A stretch of DNA of 64,000 bases from Candidatus Heimdallarchaeota archaeon (GTDB lineage Archaea > Asgardarchaeota > Heimdallarchaeia > Heimdallarchaeales > Heimdallarchaeaceae), in assembly GCA_021399345.1 (NCBI GenBank), contig JAAFKI010000051.1:1-64000 (forward strand), written 5' to 3'. A model generated the notes under the pieces. The model made no database searches and was not told where the DNA came from. It worked only from the letters and a program-made list of their open reading frames with translations. Shown one piece after another: positions 45,525-54,207 of the stretch. How positions within the stretch are numbered: the first letter of the stretch is position 1; each line of letters starts with the position of its first letter. The translations under genes were made by a program, and so were the position numbers.

Positions 45525-47030
45525 TTAATTTTTAACTGTTTTTTCTTCTTCCTCTTCCTTGACTGGAAACTTCCATGCCATTAGAAGGTTAAATGGAAAG
45601 AGGACCATGCTTATGATAAAAACAGCTAGAAAATTGACTCTTGAAATGATCAATCCAGCAAGAATAGATGTTGGAAACCAACCTAATTGATGAAGTCCTT
45701 GAACCATACCATAAGTCTCAGCTCTTCGCTTTCTATCAAAATTAGTTAAAATAGACATTATCCCTGGCATCCAGAATGCAACACTTGCACCCATTCCAAC
45801 CCAGCCAATCATGATTATATACAATCTATATTGTGGAAGAGTGAAATACGCTATAATATTAGAAGTGAAGAATAAACTTCCTGTAAGTTGACTCAGCAGT
45901 AGAAGTTCTGATTTTTTTAATTTATCCGATATTTTAGTAACTGGGATAAAAATTAATAATGTACTAACACTGAAAGCAAGTTGAAGAACAGCTATATTAC
46001 CTTCATTAAAATCATATTGAGTAACCAAACTTCCCCAGAAGATGCTAATGCTTAACCCCCATGTTAATGCATCTAAGATGAAAAATCCAATTGCATAAGG
46101 AACTCCTGGATTACGAAATATATCTCTGAATAGAGTTAGGTTTGTTTCAACTTCATTATAGTAATCACTTCTTACAGATTGTTTGTTTCTTCTCTTTATG
46201 AGATAATAGGGAATGGAGAGATAAAGAAATATTGATTTGAACATTTGTAGGAACATTTGATAAACTGCTATCAACGATTGCAAGAGCTGTTTGGATATGC
46301 TTGAAGTATAATCTTTTATTATGTGGGGTTCTTTCAAAGCGAACAGCTGATAGAGAAACATAATCAATCGTAGAACCGCTAGAACATAGAAATATACCCA
46401 TATTTCAATTCTATCTGTTAAAACACGAATAACTAAAGGTCCTATTAAACCAGTTGCGTAAAATGCTAAATTGATAATGCTGAACGATGATGCTGTTTTC
46501 TTTTTTTCTGCACTTTCAGCTACTAAAGCACTCACTGCCGGATCACCAAAGCCAAAAGCAATAGATACACAGGATAAACCCAAAAATGCTACAGCAAGTG
46601 CGTAAGTTATAGGAAAGCCAGTTGTTGCAATTTCAGAAAAACTAGCTATTTTCAGAGGAAAGCTTGCTCCAAAGGAATAATAGGAAAATGGATATTTTAT
46701 GGAAAGAAGCCCTGAAGTACCAAATAATAACATTGAGATAGGAAGAAAGATAAAACTTCCAAGAACTACTCTTTTTCTACCTATCTTGTCACTTATTTTT
46801 GATGCAAAAACCATCGGTATAATTTGGATAAGAGCTGCTAAAGTCATGATCAAACCAAGAGTTTCTTCAGGATTAACATTTCTTCCAGTTGACTCAATCA
46901 TTTTAACAATAAAAGGTTGTAAAATTACATTATAGAAACCATGAATCAATCCTGAAATAAGATTAGCTACCACTAGAACGCGTATATTTACTCTTCTAGA
47001 TGGATGCAAATTTACCTCATGGATTACCAT
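45525..47030 (-). CDS. MFS transporter, 12 helices
   Basis: 501 residues. SKISDKIGRKRVVLGSF is the MFS motif A between helices 2 and 3, and KISDKLKKSELLLLSQ is its counterpart in the second half. About 12 membrane helices with a ~60-residue cytoplasmic loop after helix 6 (basic: YLIKRRNKQSVRSDYYNE). The substrate is unknown. Single gene, divergent from the LarA-like gene. Confidence 0.85.
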   Translation of the reverse strand: MVIHEVNLHPSRRVNIRVLVVANLISGLIHGFYNVILQPFIVKMIESTGRNVNPEETLGLIMTLAALIQIIPMVFASKISDKIGRKRVVLGSFIFLPISMLLFGTSGLLSIKYPFSYYSFGASFPLKIASFSEIATTGFPITYALAVAFLGLSCVSIAFGFGDPAVSALVAESAEKKKTASSFSIINLAFYATGLIGPLVIRVLTDRIEIWVYFYVLAVLRLIMFLYQLFALKEPHIIKDYTSSISKQLLQSLIAVYQMFLQMFKSIFLYLSIPYYLIKRRNKQSVRSDYYNEVETNLTLFRDIFRNPGVPYAIGFFILDALTWGLSISIFWGSLVTQYDFNEGNIAVLQLAFSVSTLLIFIPVTKISDKLKKSELLLLSQLTGSLFFTSNIIAYFTLPQYRLYIIMIGWVGMGASVAFWMPGIMSILTNFDRKRRAETYGMVQGLHQLGWFPTSILAGLIISRVNFLAVFIISMVLFPFNLLMAWKFPVKEEEEEKTVKN

Positions 47031-47097
47031 GAAGTTTGAATAATAAAGATAGTTAAAAAGTAATTGCTGAATATCATATTTTTGTCCAAAGGATAGA

Positions 47098-47106
47098 TTT
47101 TATATA
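47098..47106 (+). promoter_or_regulatory. TATA box of the LarA-like gene
   Basis: TTTATATAC centred 26 bases before the ATG at 47128, so the message may begin at or near the start codon. A GGTGGG that looks like a ribosome site lies at 47116, which would serve only if transcription starts earlier. Confidence 0.5.
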
Positions 47107-47127
47107 CACTTTATAGGTGGGAAGCTT

Positions 47128-48510
47128 ATGACAGATTATTTGGATACTCCTATATCGTGGGGTTCAGAAATCATTAATGGATTTGTACCAAGTCAATATG
47201 AAGATCAAACTAAGTTTTTACATCCACCAGAATTTTCCAAAACCCCAATGTTTGAAGGAACAGTTAAGGAAGCTTTACTGAGAAAATTATCCAATCCATT
47301 GGGATATGACCTCTCATTTGATAAGCTTATTGAACAGAAATATCAAAAAGGTAAACCTATTGTTTTTGTAGTTGATGATTACACAAGACCGAATAATCAT
47401 ACTAAAATAATTTTACCTATAATGATTGAAAAAGTCCTTTCTCTAAACGTTTTGAAAGAGGATATCAGAATTCTAATAGCTACAGGCACACACAGACTTC
47501 CAAAGGAGTCGGAATTTACAAAGATACTTGGAGAGCAAATCTCTGAAGAATATAGATCACAAATAGTTTCACATGATTGTGATATTGAAGGCGTCTATGT
47601 TGGAGAAAGTGATGCTGGAACTCCCATGGAATTTGATAAATTAGCCTTTGAGGCATCAATATTGGTTCCAATAACTGATAGTGAATTACACTATTTCGCT
47701 GGTGTAGCGGGAACTATTAAAGAAATATGTCCTGGAATTGCTACTAGAAACACTGTAAGGCAAAACCATCCTAAAATGTTTGACAGAAAACTAGGTTTCC
47801 ATCCTGGTTGTAAACTAGGAGGAACAGAAGAAAACCCAGTAATTACTGATATTAAAAATATGGTTAATATTATTAAAACAAAAGTAACAATTTTCGGTAT
47901 TGATACAATAGTTACAGAAGGAAAAATAGTTTACATTAGTACTGGAGATTTAGTAGAATTACATGATGAAGCAAAACAACATATTGTTAAGATGAGAACT
48001 CTACGATTACCAAAAGCTGCTGGAATTGTTGTTAGTGGAATGCAAAGCTGGGGGATTAATCTCTATCAAGCTGGTAAAGGAATCCACGCTGCTTGGAATG
48101 CGGTTAAGCACGATGGCAAGGGAGAAATTCTAGCGGTTGCACCTCTTCCCGACGGTATAGGCAATGCCAATTATGAACAAGTAATGAAAGAAACAGGTGA
48201 TATGCCACTCCAAGAAGCTCTTGAATATATCTTAGATAATTACTGTACAACTGAGACATTCAAAATAGGGAACCAAAAACCGGTAGATACCATGAGAATT
48301 GTAAAGATGATTGGAGAAGGAAATCTGAAAATGATCTCAGATTGGGATGCCGAACAATTAAGAAAGTACTATCGAGTTGATCCTATAAAAAATCCGGAAG
48401 AATCTCCTGTAGATACGCTAAGAAGAGCAATTTCAAAATATATGTCTAAAAATCCAGATGAACTAATTTACATAATGGATGATCCTGGATTATATGTTAT
48501 TATTGAGTAG
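47128..48510 (+). CDS. LarA-like (nickel-dependent lactate racemase family) protein
   Basis: 460 residues. Family blocks: DDYTRPNNHTKIILP, ATGTHRLPKESE, HDCDIEG, and ELHYFAGVAGTIKEICPGIA, where the Lys of TIKE and the His of LHYF align with the cofactor-linking Lys and catalytic His of LarA. Members interconvert 2-hydroxy acids with a nickel-pincer cofactor made by LarB, LarC and LarE, none of which is in the window. The substrate may be other than lactate. Confidence 0.8.
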   Translation: MTDYLDTPISWGSEIINGFVPSQYEDQTKFLHPPEFSKTPMFEGTVKEALLRKLSNPLGYDLSFDKLIEQKYQKGKPIVFVVDDYTRPNNHTKIILPIMIEKVLSLNVLKEDIRILIATGTHRLPKESEFTKILGEQISEEYRSQIVSHDCDIEGVYVGESDAGTPMEFDKLAFEASILVPITDSELHYFAGVAGTIKEICPGIATRNTVRQNHPKMFDRKLGFHPGCKLGGTEENPVITDIKNMVNIIKTKVTIFGIDTIVTEGKIVYISTGDLVELHDEAKQHIVKMRTLRLPKAAGIVVSGMQSWGINLYQAGKGIHAAWNAVKHDGKGEILAVAPLPDGIGNANYEQVMKETGDMPLQEALEYILDNYCTTETFKIGNQKPVDTMRIVKMIGEGNLKMISDWDAEQLRKYYRVDPIKNPEESPVDTLRRAISKYMSKNPDELIYIMDDPGLYVIIE

Positions 48511-48532
48511 GATCATTTTTCTTTTATTCTTT

Positions 48533-48769
48533 TTATATTTCTAAAGCTTCTTCTGGCCACATTTTCTCCACAACTTCGCTGTTGCATTTCATACAGAGAT
48601 TTTTCTTTTGGATAATCCCATCTCTGTCTGTAGAAAAGTTCTGAATTAAACCACGGTCACAGAGAATATCAGATTTACAATCTCTGCAATAAAAATATCT
48701 TCCTGTTTGTTTAGGTGACCATAGATATTTACTACAGGAGGCACAGCGATCTCTAAAATCACATTTCAT
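48533..48769 (-). CDS. Small zinc-ribbon protein
   Basis: 78 residues from the ATG at 48769; a TTG at 48790 in frame is less likely. Three CxxC pairs (CASCSKYL, YCRDC, CMKC) plus further Cys allow one or two zinc sites. Function unknown; such proteins often bind nucleic acid or act as adaptors. It lies just downstream of another zinc-ribbon gene on the same strand. Confidence 0.6.
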   Translation of the reverse strand: MKCDFRDRCASCSKYLWSPKQTGRYFYCRDCKSDILCDRGLIQNFSTDRDGIIQKKNLCMKCNSEVVEKMWPEEALEI

Positions 48770-48790
48770 GTGTTGAGCAATAATAGTCAA

Positions 48791-49018
48791 CTATTTGTCC
48801 TCCTTTTTCATATACCAGTCATGATATGCTCTTTTACGTTCTCTATCTTTTCTTTCTGTTTCTTCAGTAGTTTCCCCAACAATTTTTTTCTGTTCATTAC
48901 GAACTGTAGTTTTAACGTTATCAAGCTCTCCTCTTTTGAAAGAAAGACCACAATCTAAGCAAACCATAAAAGGAGCTTTATATTTTACTTCGCCACCGCA
49001 ATCTGGGCATCTCGCCAT
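48791..49018 (-). CDS. Small zinc-ribbon protein with charged tail
   Basis: 75 residues. RCPDCGGEVKYKAPFMVCLDCG is split as two CxxC pairs 14 residues apart, a TFIIB/TFIIS-like zinc ribbon. The rest is a highly charged helix (ETTEETERKDRERKRAYH). Possibly an RNA- or protein-binding factor. It is cotranscribed with the zinc-ribbon gene that follows it. Confidence 0.65.
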   Translation of the reverse strand: MARCPDCGGEVKYKAPFMVCLDCGLSFKRGELDNVKTTVRNEQKKIVGETTEETERKDRERKRAYHDWYMKKEDK

Positions 49019-49120
49019 ATTTACACCTTCTGTTCAATGAATACTAGCAAATTGTCTTTTAAAAGTTAGTCTATTGTGTCAAAAAAAAGTATACCAAATA
49101 CACACTTCTTAAAAAAATCA

Positions 49121-49194
49121 TGGTGCACGCACCGGGATTCGAACTCGGGTTTCAGCCGTGGGAGGGCTGAGTCCTACCACTAGACTATGCGTGC
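49121..49194 (-). tRNA. tRNA-Gly, anticodon CCC, with encoded CCA
   Basis: On the minus strand a full cloverleaf can be drawn: acceptor GCACGCA/TGCGTGC, D arm GTCT-AGTGGTA-GGAC, anticodon arm CAGCC-CTCCCAC-GGCTG with CCC at 34-36, T arm CCGGG-TTCGAAT-CCCGG. Body 71 bases (49124-49194) with discriminator A, followed by an encoded CCA (49121-49123). No intron. It reads GGG codons for glycine. Confidence 0.96.
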
Positions 49195-49265
49195 TAGAGA
49201 TAGATAAAAACAAGCTAACTTTCTTTTAATTCTTTCCATGTAATCTTTATTTAATTACACATAAA

Positions 49266-50453
49266 CTATGTTCTTACTAAGGAATCAACTGTTTCCAGGA
49301 AAATTAGTATTTCATTCTCAGTATTGTAAAGATGAGTTGATATTCTTACTAAGTCATTGAATTTAAGCTCATACATATACAGATGAGAACACAAAGCCCC
49401 ACTTCTTACTTGTATATTTTTCATATCATCTAGAACCATAGCCAAATCGTGTGCTTCAATTTTTTCACTGCCAAATGACAAAATTGGTCCATATTCAGCT
49501 CCCTCAATTTTGTTTAACTTAATAGAAGGAATGCTTTCTAAACCAGCTCTTAGCTTAGAATGTAATTTTTTCTCATGCGCCTGAATCTTTGATAACCCAA
49601 AATTCGATAATAGTTCTAGACTATTAGTCATTGCATTTATATTGGCAACATTAATTATCCCTGTTTCAAACTTCGAACCTGAAGAATTAAGGAGATAGGA
49701 ATATTCTTCAAGTGCAATTATTGAACCTCCTCCAACAATTAGAGGATCCATTTCATTATAGATTTCATTATTAGTAATCTGGAATGCTGTACCTGCAGGT
49801 CCTAAAGCACCCATGCATCCTGAAGATACAACTATATCTGGTGTTTCTTTATCAAACATAATCTCTTCATGGCCCACTGAATAACTAATATCTAGAATGA
49901 ATGTGGCATCCACTTCTTTACAGATTTTAGCTATCTTATTCCATTCTCTCTTCACACCATTAGTAGCTGTTAAAGAAGAAAGAAGCACAATGTCTTTTGG
50001 AGAATGTATTGTTTCACTAATATTCTCAACAAGGTTTGTTTCATCTTCGATATTAAGATAATCAATCTTTGTACCAAAAGAATTATTAGCTTTTATTGCA
50101 GGAGCTAAAATAGAATGCTCCTCTAGAATACTAGTAACAACTCTTTTTTCACCTATATTCGGCATTGAATGAAAGACACTTGTTAGAACCGTTTCTCTTG
50201 ATGGAAAAAATGAAATTTGGGCTGGTTCTACATTGAATATCCTCGAAAGTGATTGCCTATTTTTTTCCAGAAGTCGATTACTAGAAGAAATTTCACTGTG
50301 TACCCCCCTAACAGGTGCTCCTCCTCCGTTTTTGTAATATTCATGTATTTTTTTCATAGAAGAAACAGGAATTTTTCCAATTGTAGCTGAATCTAGATAA
50401 ATTTGATCAGGTTTTAGGTTAAATTCAATTCCAAATCTTGTAGTAATCGTCAT
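49266..50453 (-). CDS. Class V aminotransferase-like protein lacking the PLP lysine (copy 1)
   Basis: 395 residues from ATG 50453, which matches the start of its paralogue; the frame extends to 50534. The fold is clear: QIYLDSATIGKIP, SFFPSRETVL, ILDISYSVGH with the PLP-ring Asp, GPAGTAFQI, LIVGGGSI and the C-terminal VRSGALCSHLY. Where cysteine desulfurases and kynureninase-like enzymes have SGHKGLLGP, this reads SGCMGALGP, so the Schiff-base Lys is Met214. It may be a pseudoenzyme or use PLP without lysine. Its paralogue lies 176 bp upstream on the same strand. Confidence 0.85.
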   Translation of the reverse strand: MTITTRFGIEFNLKPDQIYLDSATIGKIPVSSMKKIHEYYKNGGGAPVRGVHSEISSSNRLLEKNRQSLSRIFNVEPAQISFFPSRETVLTSVFHSMPNIGEKRVVTSILEEHSILAPAIKANNSFGTKIDYLNIEDETNLVENISETIHSPKDIVLLSSLTATNGVKREWNKIAKICKEVDATFILDISYSVGHEEIMFDKETPDIVVSSGCMGALGPAGTAFQITNNEIYNEMDPLIVGGGSIIALEEYSYLLNSSGSKFETGIINVANINAMTNSLELLSNFGLSKIQAHEKKLHSKLRAGLESIPSIKLNKIEGAEYGPILSFGSEKIEAHDLAMVLDDMKNIQVRSGALCSHLYMYELKFNDLVRISTHLYNTENEILIFLETVDSLVRT

Positions 50454-50628
50454 GGTTCTGTTAGGTTTATTCATAGTAGATTTTAAAATCTTCCTTGCTA
50501 TGAAATCAAAAAGTTTGAATACTAATAAGAACATAATTAATTAGGGAAAATCTAGAGGATGATCGTAAGGCATTTGGTAAAGCATTAGCGATGCCAGAAA
50601 GAAGCAAGGTGACCTATGATTTTCTCTT

Positions 50629-51819
50629 TCATATTTCTTCCATTATTGATTCTAATGTTTCTAGAAAAGAATTGATGTCTTCTTTTGTGTTATAAAGATG
50701 AGTAGAGACTTGAACTAGTGATTCTCGCTTCAATTCATCCATAAAAAGATGAGAACATAATGCTCCACTTCTAACATAAATGTTAGTCAGATCTTCTAGA
50801 ATAATTGCTATATCATGAGCATCAATATCTTCACTAAAGAAGGAAATAACAGGGCCATATGATAAACCATCTTTCTCAACAATATCTATCTTGTTAATAT
50901 TCTTAAGGCCATCATAAAGGGTTTTCCTTAATTCTTGCTCATGTTTTTTGATTTTTTCAAAACCAACATCTGAGAGCAGTTGCAGACTATTTGCTAAACC
51001 GGAAATAGAGGCTATATTCAGTGATCCTGGCTCATATTTATTTGGAACTGATGCTAATCTATAGCCAGATTCATTTACGGAAACAACAGCCCCTCCACCT
51101 ACTAAAACTGGGTTGAATTCTTTCTCTATTCCATCTGAAATGATTTGAAAAGCGGATCCATGAGGACCAAGAGCACCTATATCTCCAGATGAAATGATGA
51201 TGTGTGGAGAAATCTTATCAAAATTATATGCTGCATGACCTACCCCATTTGATATGTCTAAGATAAATAATAATTCATTGTCTATTGCTAATTGAGATAA
51301 ACTTTTCCAATCTCTTTGAACTCCCATTCCTAGAGTTAGAGATGACAGAACGATTGCTTTTGTTTTTGTATCAATCTTTGCTTGAATGGAAGAAACTAAA
51401 TCGATTTCTTCTTCTATTCCTGTAAAGTTTAGCTGCGTTCCACAGAATTTATTCAAATTCAAAAGTGGTGTTATTACTGAATGATCATCTAGAGAACTAG
51501 CAATAATTTCACTTTCTTTATCGAATCTTTGAGAAAAAAGTGCATTAAACATAGCGGTTTCTCTTGATGGTAGAAAAGAGACACGTGACCTGTCAACATA
51601 GAAGATATCTCCGATAGTTGAACGAGATTTCTCTAGTGTACGACTAGCATTGATTGCAATTTTATGTGTGCCCCTGCTAATCCCCCCTCCATGTTTGGAA
51701 TAAAAATCACTCATGACTGATACTGAGGACTTAGGTAGTCTTCCTGCAGTTGCAGAATCTAGATAAATTTCGTTTTCATTAATGATGAAATCTATCCCAA
51801 AGTGATTTTTGACAGTCAT
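50629..51819 (-). CDS. Class V aminotransferase-like protein lacking the PLP lysine (copy 2)
   Basis: 396 residues from ATG 51819. Collinear with the preceding entry: EIYLDSATAGRLP, SFLPSRETAM, ILDISNGVGH, LVGGGAVVS, YVRSGALCSHLFMDEL and the final STHLYNT. The lysine site reads SGDIGALGP, so Ile214 replaces the Schiff-base Lys at the same position as Met in copy 1. Loss at one site with different replacements, while the rest is kept, suggests both copies are maintained for some other use. Function unknown. Confidence 0.85.
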   Translation of the reverse strand: MTVKNHFGIDFIINENEIYLDSATAGRLPKSSVSVMSDFYSKHGGGISRGTHKIAINASRTLEKSRSTIGDIFYVDRSRVSFLPSRETAMFNALFSQRFDKESEIIASSLDDHSVITPLLNLNKFCGTQLNFTGIEEEIDLVSSIQAKIDTKTKAIVLSSLTLGMGVQRDWKSLSQLAIDNELLFILDISNGVGHAAYNFDKISPHIIISSGDIGALGPHGSAFQIISDGIEKEFNPVLVGGGAVVSVNESGYRLASVPNKYEPGSLNIASISGLANSLQLLSDVGFEKIKKHEQELRKTLYDGLKNINKIDIVEKDGLSYGPVISFFSEDIDAHDIAIILEDLTNIYVRSGALCSHLFMDELKRESLVQVSTHLYNTKEDINSFLETLESIMEEI

Positions 51820-51874
51820 CAATGAATTGATTGAAATCAGATTGATTTAAACGTTTGTTTCCAAACACCATTTT

Positions 51875-51881
51875 TTTATAT
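51875..51881 (+). promoter_or_regulatory. TATA box of the small coiled-coil gene
   Basis: TTTATAT within a T-rich run, centred 27 bases before the ATG at 51905, so a leaderless message is likely. Confidence 0.45.
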
Positions 51882-51904
51882 GTAATTCAAATTTCAAGCA
51901 TGTT

Positions 51905-52360
51905 ATGTTAAATAATCTAGATAAATTGGCAATAAATTTGGAAGAGAATATTAACAATTATTTGAATGTATTCAACGATTTACTGGACAACATATCTAAT
52001 TTATCTAGTAGTAAAATTAATGATGTCCTCTGGAAACTGAGGTCTGATTTAGAACTATTGATAATAGAATTTAAATTTGCTTTAGAGAAGGAAGATAAAA
52101 CAGAGAGATGGCAATCTTCATTCAAAGAAGAACTTAAAGGGACAAGTTCAAAACAAAAAGCTATAACGATGTTGGAAAGATATAGGAAGAGCAATCAGGA
52201 AACCCAAACAATTTTTAAGAAGAAACCTGAACAGAGTTTCCGATATTTTTGGAAATTAAAAGAGACTATTTCCTCAATTCTTTCAGCATTTCCAGAGCAG
52301 AAAATTGAGTGGTCTAATGGTGAGTTGAAGAAGGTTTCTGAGGATGTTTTTGAAATTTGA
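51905..52360 (+). CDS. Small helical protein of unknown function
   Basis: 151 residues, predicted almost wholly helical with heptad-like Leu/Ile spacing (LDKLAINLEENINNYLNVF, then NLSSSKINDVLWKLRSDLEL). Charged and Asn-rich, no Cys motif or membrane helix. The ATG follows a TATA box by ~27 bases. The next gene on the same strand begins 48 bp later and is also unknown; they may form a pair. Confidence 0.55.
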   Translation: MLNNLDKLAINLEENINNYLNVFNDLLDNISNLSSSKINDVLWKLRSDLELLIIEFKFALEKEDKTERWQSSFKEELKGTSSKQKAITMLERYRKSNQETQTIFKKKPEQSFRYFWKLKETISSILSAFPEQKIEWSNGELKKVSEDVFEI

Positions 52361-52408
52361 TTACATCTAACAGCAAATATAAAACAGTAAAACACTTTGG
52401 TTACTTGT

Positions 52409-52897
52409 ATGAGTTCTCATTCACCTGAGTTTTTAGAAGATAAGGAAAAAATCAGGCAAGCTATGAAACTTGAAAGATACGTCTGCCCCCATAGAGAAAT
52501 TAACTATCCTTGTGTAATCTGTAAAGATTGCAGCGATATGGATTTAAAGCAATTTCCACTTAAAAATGGGTTTATCGAGAAAACTAGAAATTCCAGTTTG
52601 ATTTCACTTATTTTTGAACTTAGAGATCCTTTCGATGATATGTTACTCAAACGACTAAGTGTAGCACTTTATGAAGCTACAGGAATTGTTCAAAAGGAAC
52701 CAGAACCAGGATTTTCCATTACATTTTATATATCTGAAGCATTACTAGAAAAAATATCTGAAATTGAGAAACTCATAGATTTTATAGCGGATTTCCAGCA
52801 TAAATTCCTCTCTGAAACAATAGCTGCAAGAAGTGCTTTAAATAAATGGGAAAGATCAACAACAAAGCGGCTATTATGGGACATGAGTTTACAATAA
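52409..52897 (+). CDS. Small Cys-rich-headed protein of unknown function
   Basis: 162 residues from ATG 52409; a TTG at 52397 would add four. The N-terminal third has CPHREINYPCVICKDC, four Cys and a His that could bind one zinc. The rest is alpha/beta (SLISLIFELRDPFDDMLLK, then FSITFYISEALLEKI). Not recognised. It converges with the radical SAM gene, 8 bp apart. Confidence 0.55.
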   Translation: MSSHSPEFLEDKEKIRQAMKLERYVCPHREINYPCVICKDCSDMDLKQFPLKNGFIEKTRNSSLISLIFELRDPFDDMLLKRLSVALYEATGIVQKEPEPGFSITFYISEALLEKISEIEKLIDFIADFQHKFLSETIAARSALNKWERSTTKRLLWDMSLQ

Positions 52898-52905
52898 AAA
52901 GAAGA

Positions 52906-54024
52906 TTAAGAAACACTCTTCCAGAATAATCCTATTTTATCAGCGTGATTTCGAACTTCAAACATTTCTGTAGTAGAAACTCTTCTCTTAATCTCAGGAA
53001 ATCTATCAGTTTGAAGAACAATATAATCGGGATGATATTGGCCCATAATGTTTACAAGTGGTGTATTAAGATTCTCATTGATCCAGTCCAGAAGAGGAAT
53101 AGAACAACACTTTGTGTGGTTTGGCATAACTAGGTGACGAATTATATACTCGCCTGATCCTCTGTCTTCAATCATTCTCATATTTCTTTGAAGCGCCTCC
53201 CAATATTTTGGTGCTTTGGAGTACTTGGTTGCACATTCTTTGTTTGAATATTTCATATCTGGTAGCCAAATATCAAAAAGATCTGCAATCAGTTTCATGC
53301 TCATATCAGTAAGATACATGTTACTATTCCACAACATTGGGACATCAACTTGTGTATGTTTGAAAGATTCTAAAATCACATGTAAGTTTGGTGTAGGTTC
53401 TCCTCCAACAAAATTGATATTTCTCGCATTCTGTTTAACCAGAGTGAAATAATGTTGTGCAAGCTGAATGGCTGATGTCCCTCTCCCCTTAATTCTCTCA
53501 AACCCAAATTCGTGACTTATATCCCAGTTTTGACAAAACTGACAATCAATAGTACAGCCCAAAAAGAATATTGTACCGCTAGGGACAATAGGACTTTCTT
53601 CCCCCATATGAATGAAAGCTGAGCTAACATATGCCTTATCATCAACTCCACATTTTCCAACTTCTCCTTCATCACGGTTGGCTCTGCATCTATTCTCACA
53701 GAATTCACAGGAAGAAAGAACATCTTTAAAGATAGTTAGTTTCAGCTCTAGATAATTATTACTTGTGACGTCCTCAGCTTTGTACAGCTCTGCAATTTCT
53801 TTCTCAATCTTTTCAAGTGGAAGATGCTGTTTCTCTGCTATCCACTTCTTGAATTTTGGATGGTAGTGTTCATGAATATTCATTAATTCATCTTTATCTT
53901 TGTAACCATTAAAAGGAACATGAAATAATCGGGCTAGTTTGTAACGGGGTATACGTTTCCCCTGAAATATTTCTCTGTAATACACTAGACGATTTTCTAA
54001 TTCAACTTGTTGCCAAACAGTCAT
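52906..54024 (-). CDS. PflA-like radical SAM protein (copy 2)
   Basis: 372 residues from ATG 54024; the frame extends to 54051. The radical SAM cluster motif is FLGCTIDCQFCQNWDISHEF (CxxxCxxC). Before it lies a Cys-rich part SSCEFCENRCRANRDEGEVG that resembles the extra cluster region of this group. NFVGGEPTPNLHVI is the SAM-binding GGEP motif. The first ~110 residues are a helical extension. Related to pyruvate formate-lyase activating enzymes; substrate unknown. It diverges from copy 3, 183 bp away. Confidence 0.85.
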   Translation of the reverse strand: MTVWQQVELENRLVYYREIFQGKRIPRYKLARLFHVPFNGYKDKDELMNIHEHYHPKFKKWIAEKQHLPLEKIEKEIAELYKAEDVTSNNYLELKLTIFKDVLSSCEFCENRCRANRDEGEVGKCGVDDKAYVSSAFIHMGEESPIVPSGTIFFLGCTIDCQFCQNWDISHEFGFERIKGRGTSAIQLAQHYFTLVKQNARNINFVGGEPTPNLHVILESFKHTQVDVPMLWNSNMYLTDMSMKLIADLFDIWLPDMKYSNKECATKYSKAPKYWEALQRNMRMIEDRGSGEYIIRHLVMPNHTKCCSIPLLDWINENLNTPLVNIMGQYHPDYIVLQTDRFPEIKRRVSTTEMFEVRNHADKIGLFWKSVS

Positions 54025-54207
54025 TGTATCTCTTTTTGAAAGAGTCCACATTAATAAAAAATATGTAAAGTATCTGAAATACTTTGTGCTGGAATAATAT
54101 TAAAAGAAATAGGCCGAACATCAACTTATAGATAAATGTTAAGGAGGAAATTCTCAAAAAAAAGATGTTAGTTTAATAAGATTTAATAATGAAGTTCAAA
54201 AAATATC

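Noticed and set aside
49266-51819. The two class V proteins as ordinary cysteine desulfurases (IscS/SufS)
   Set aside because: The PLP lysine is replaced in both, and no iron-sulfur scaffold gene is nearby.
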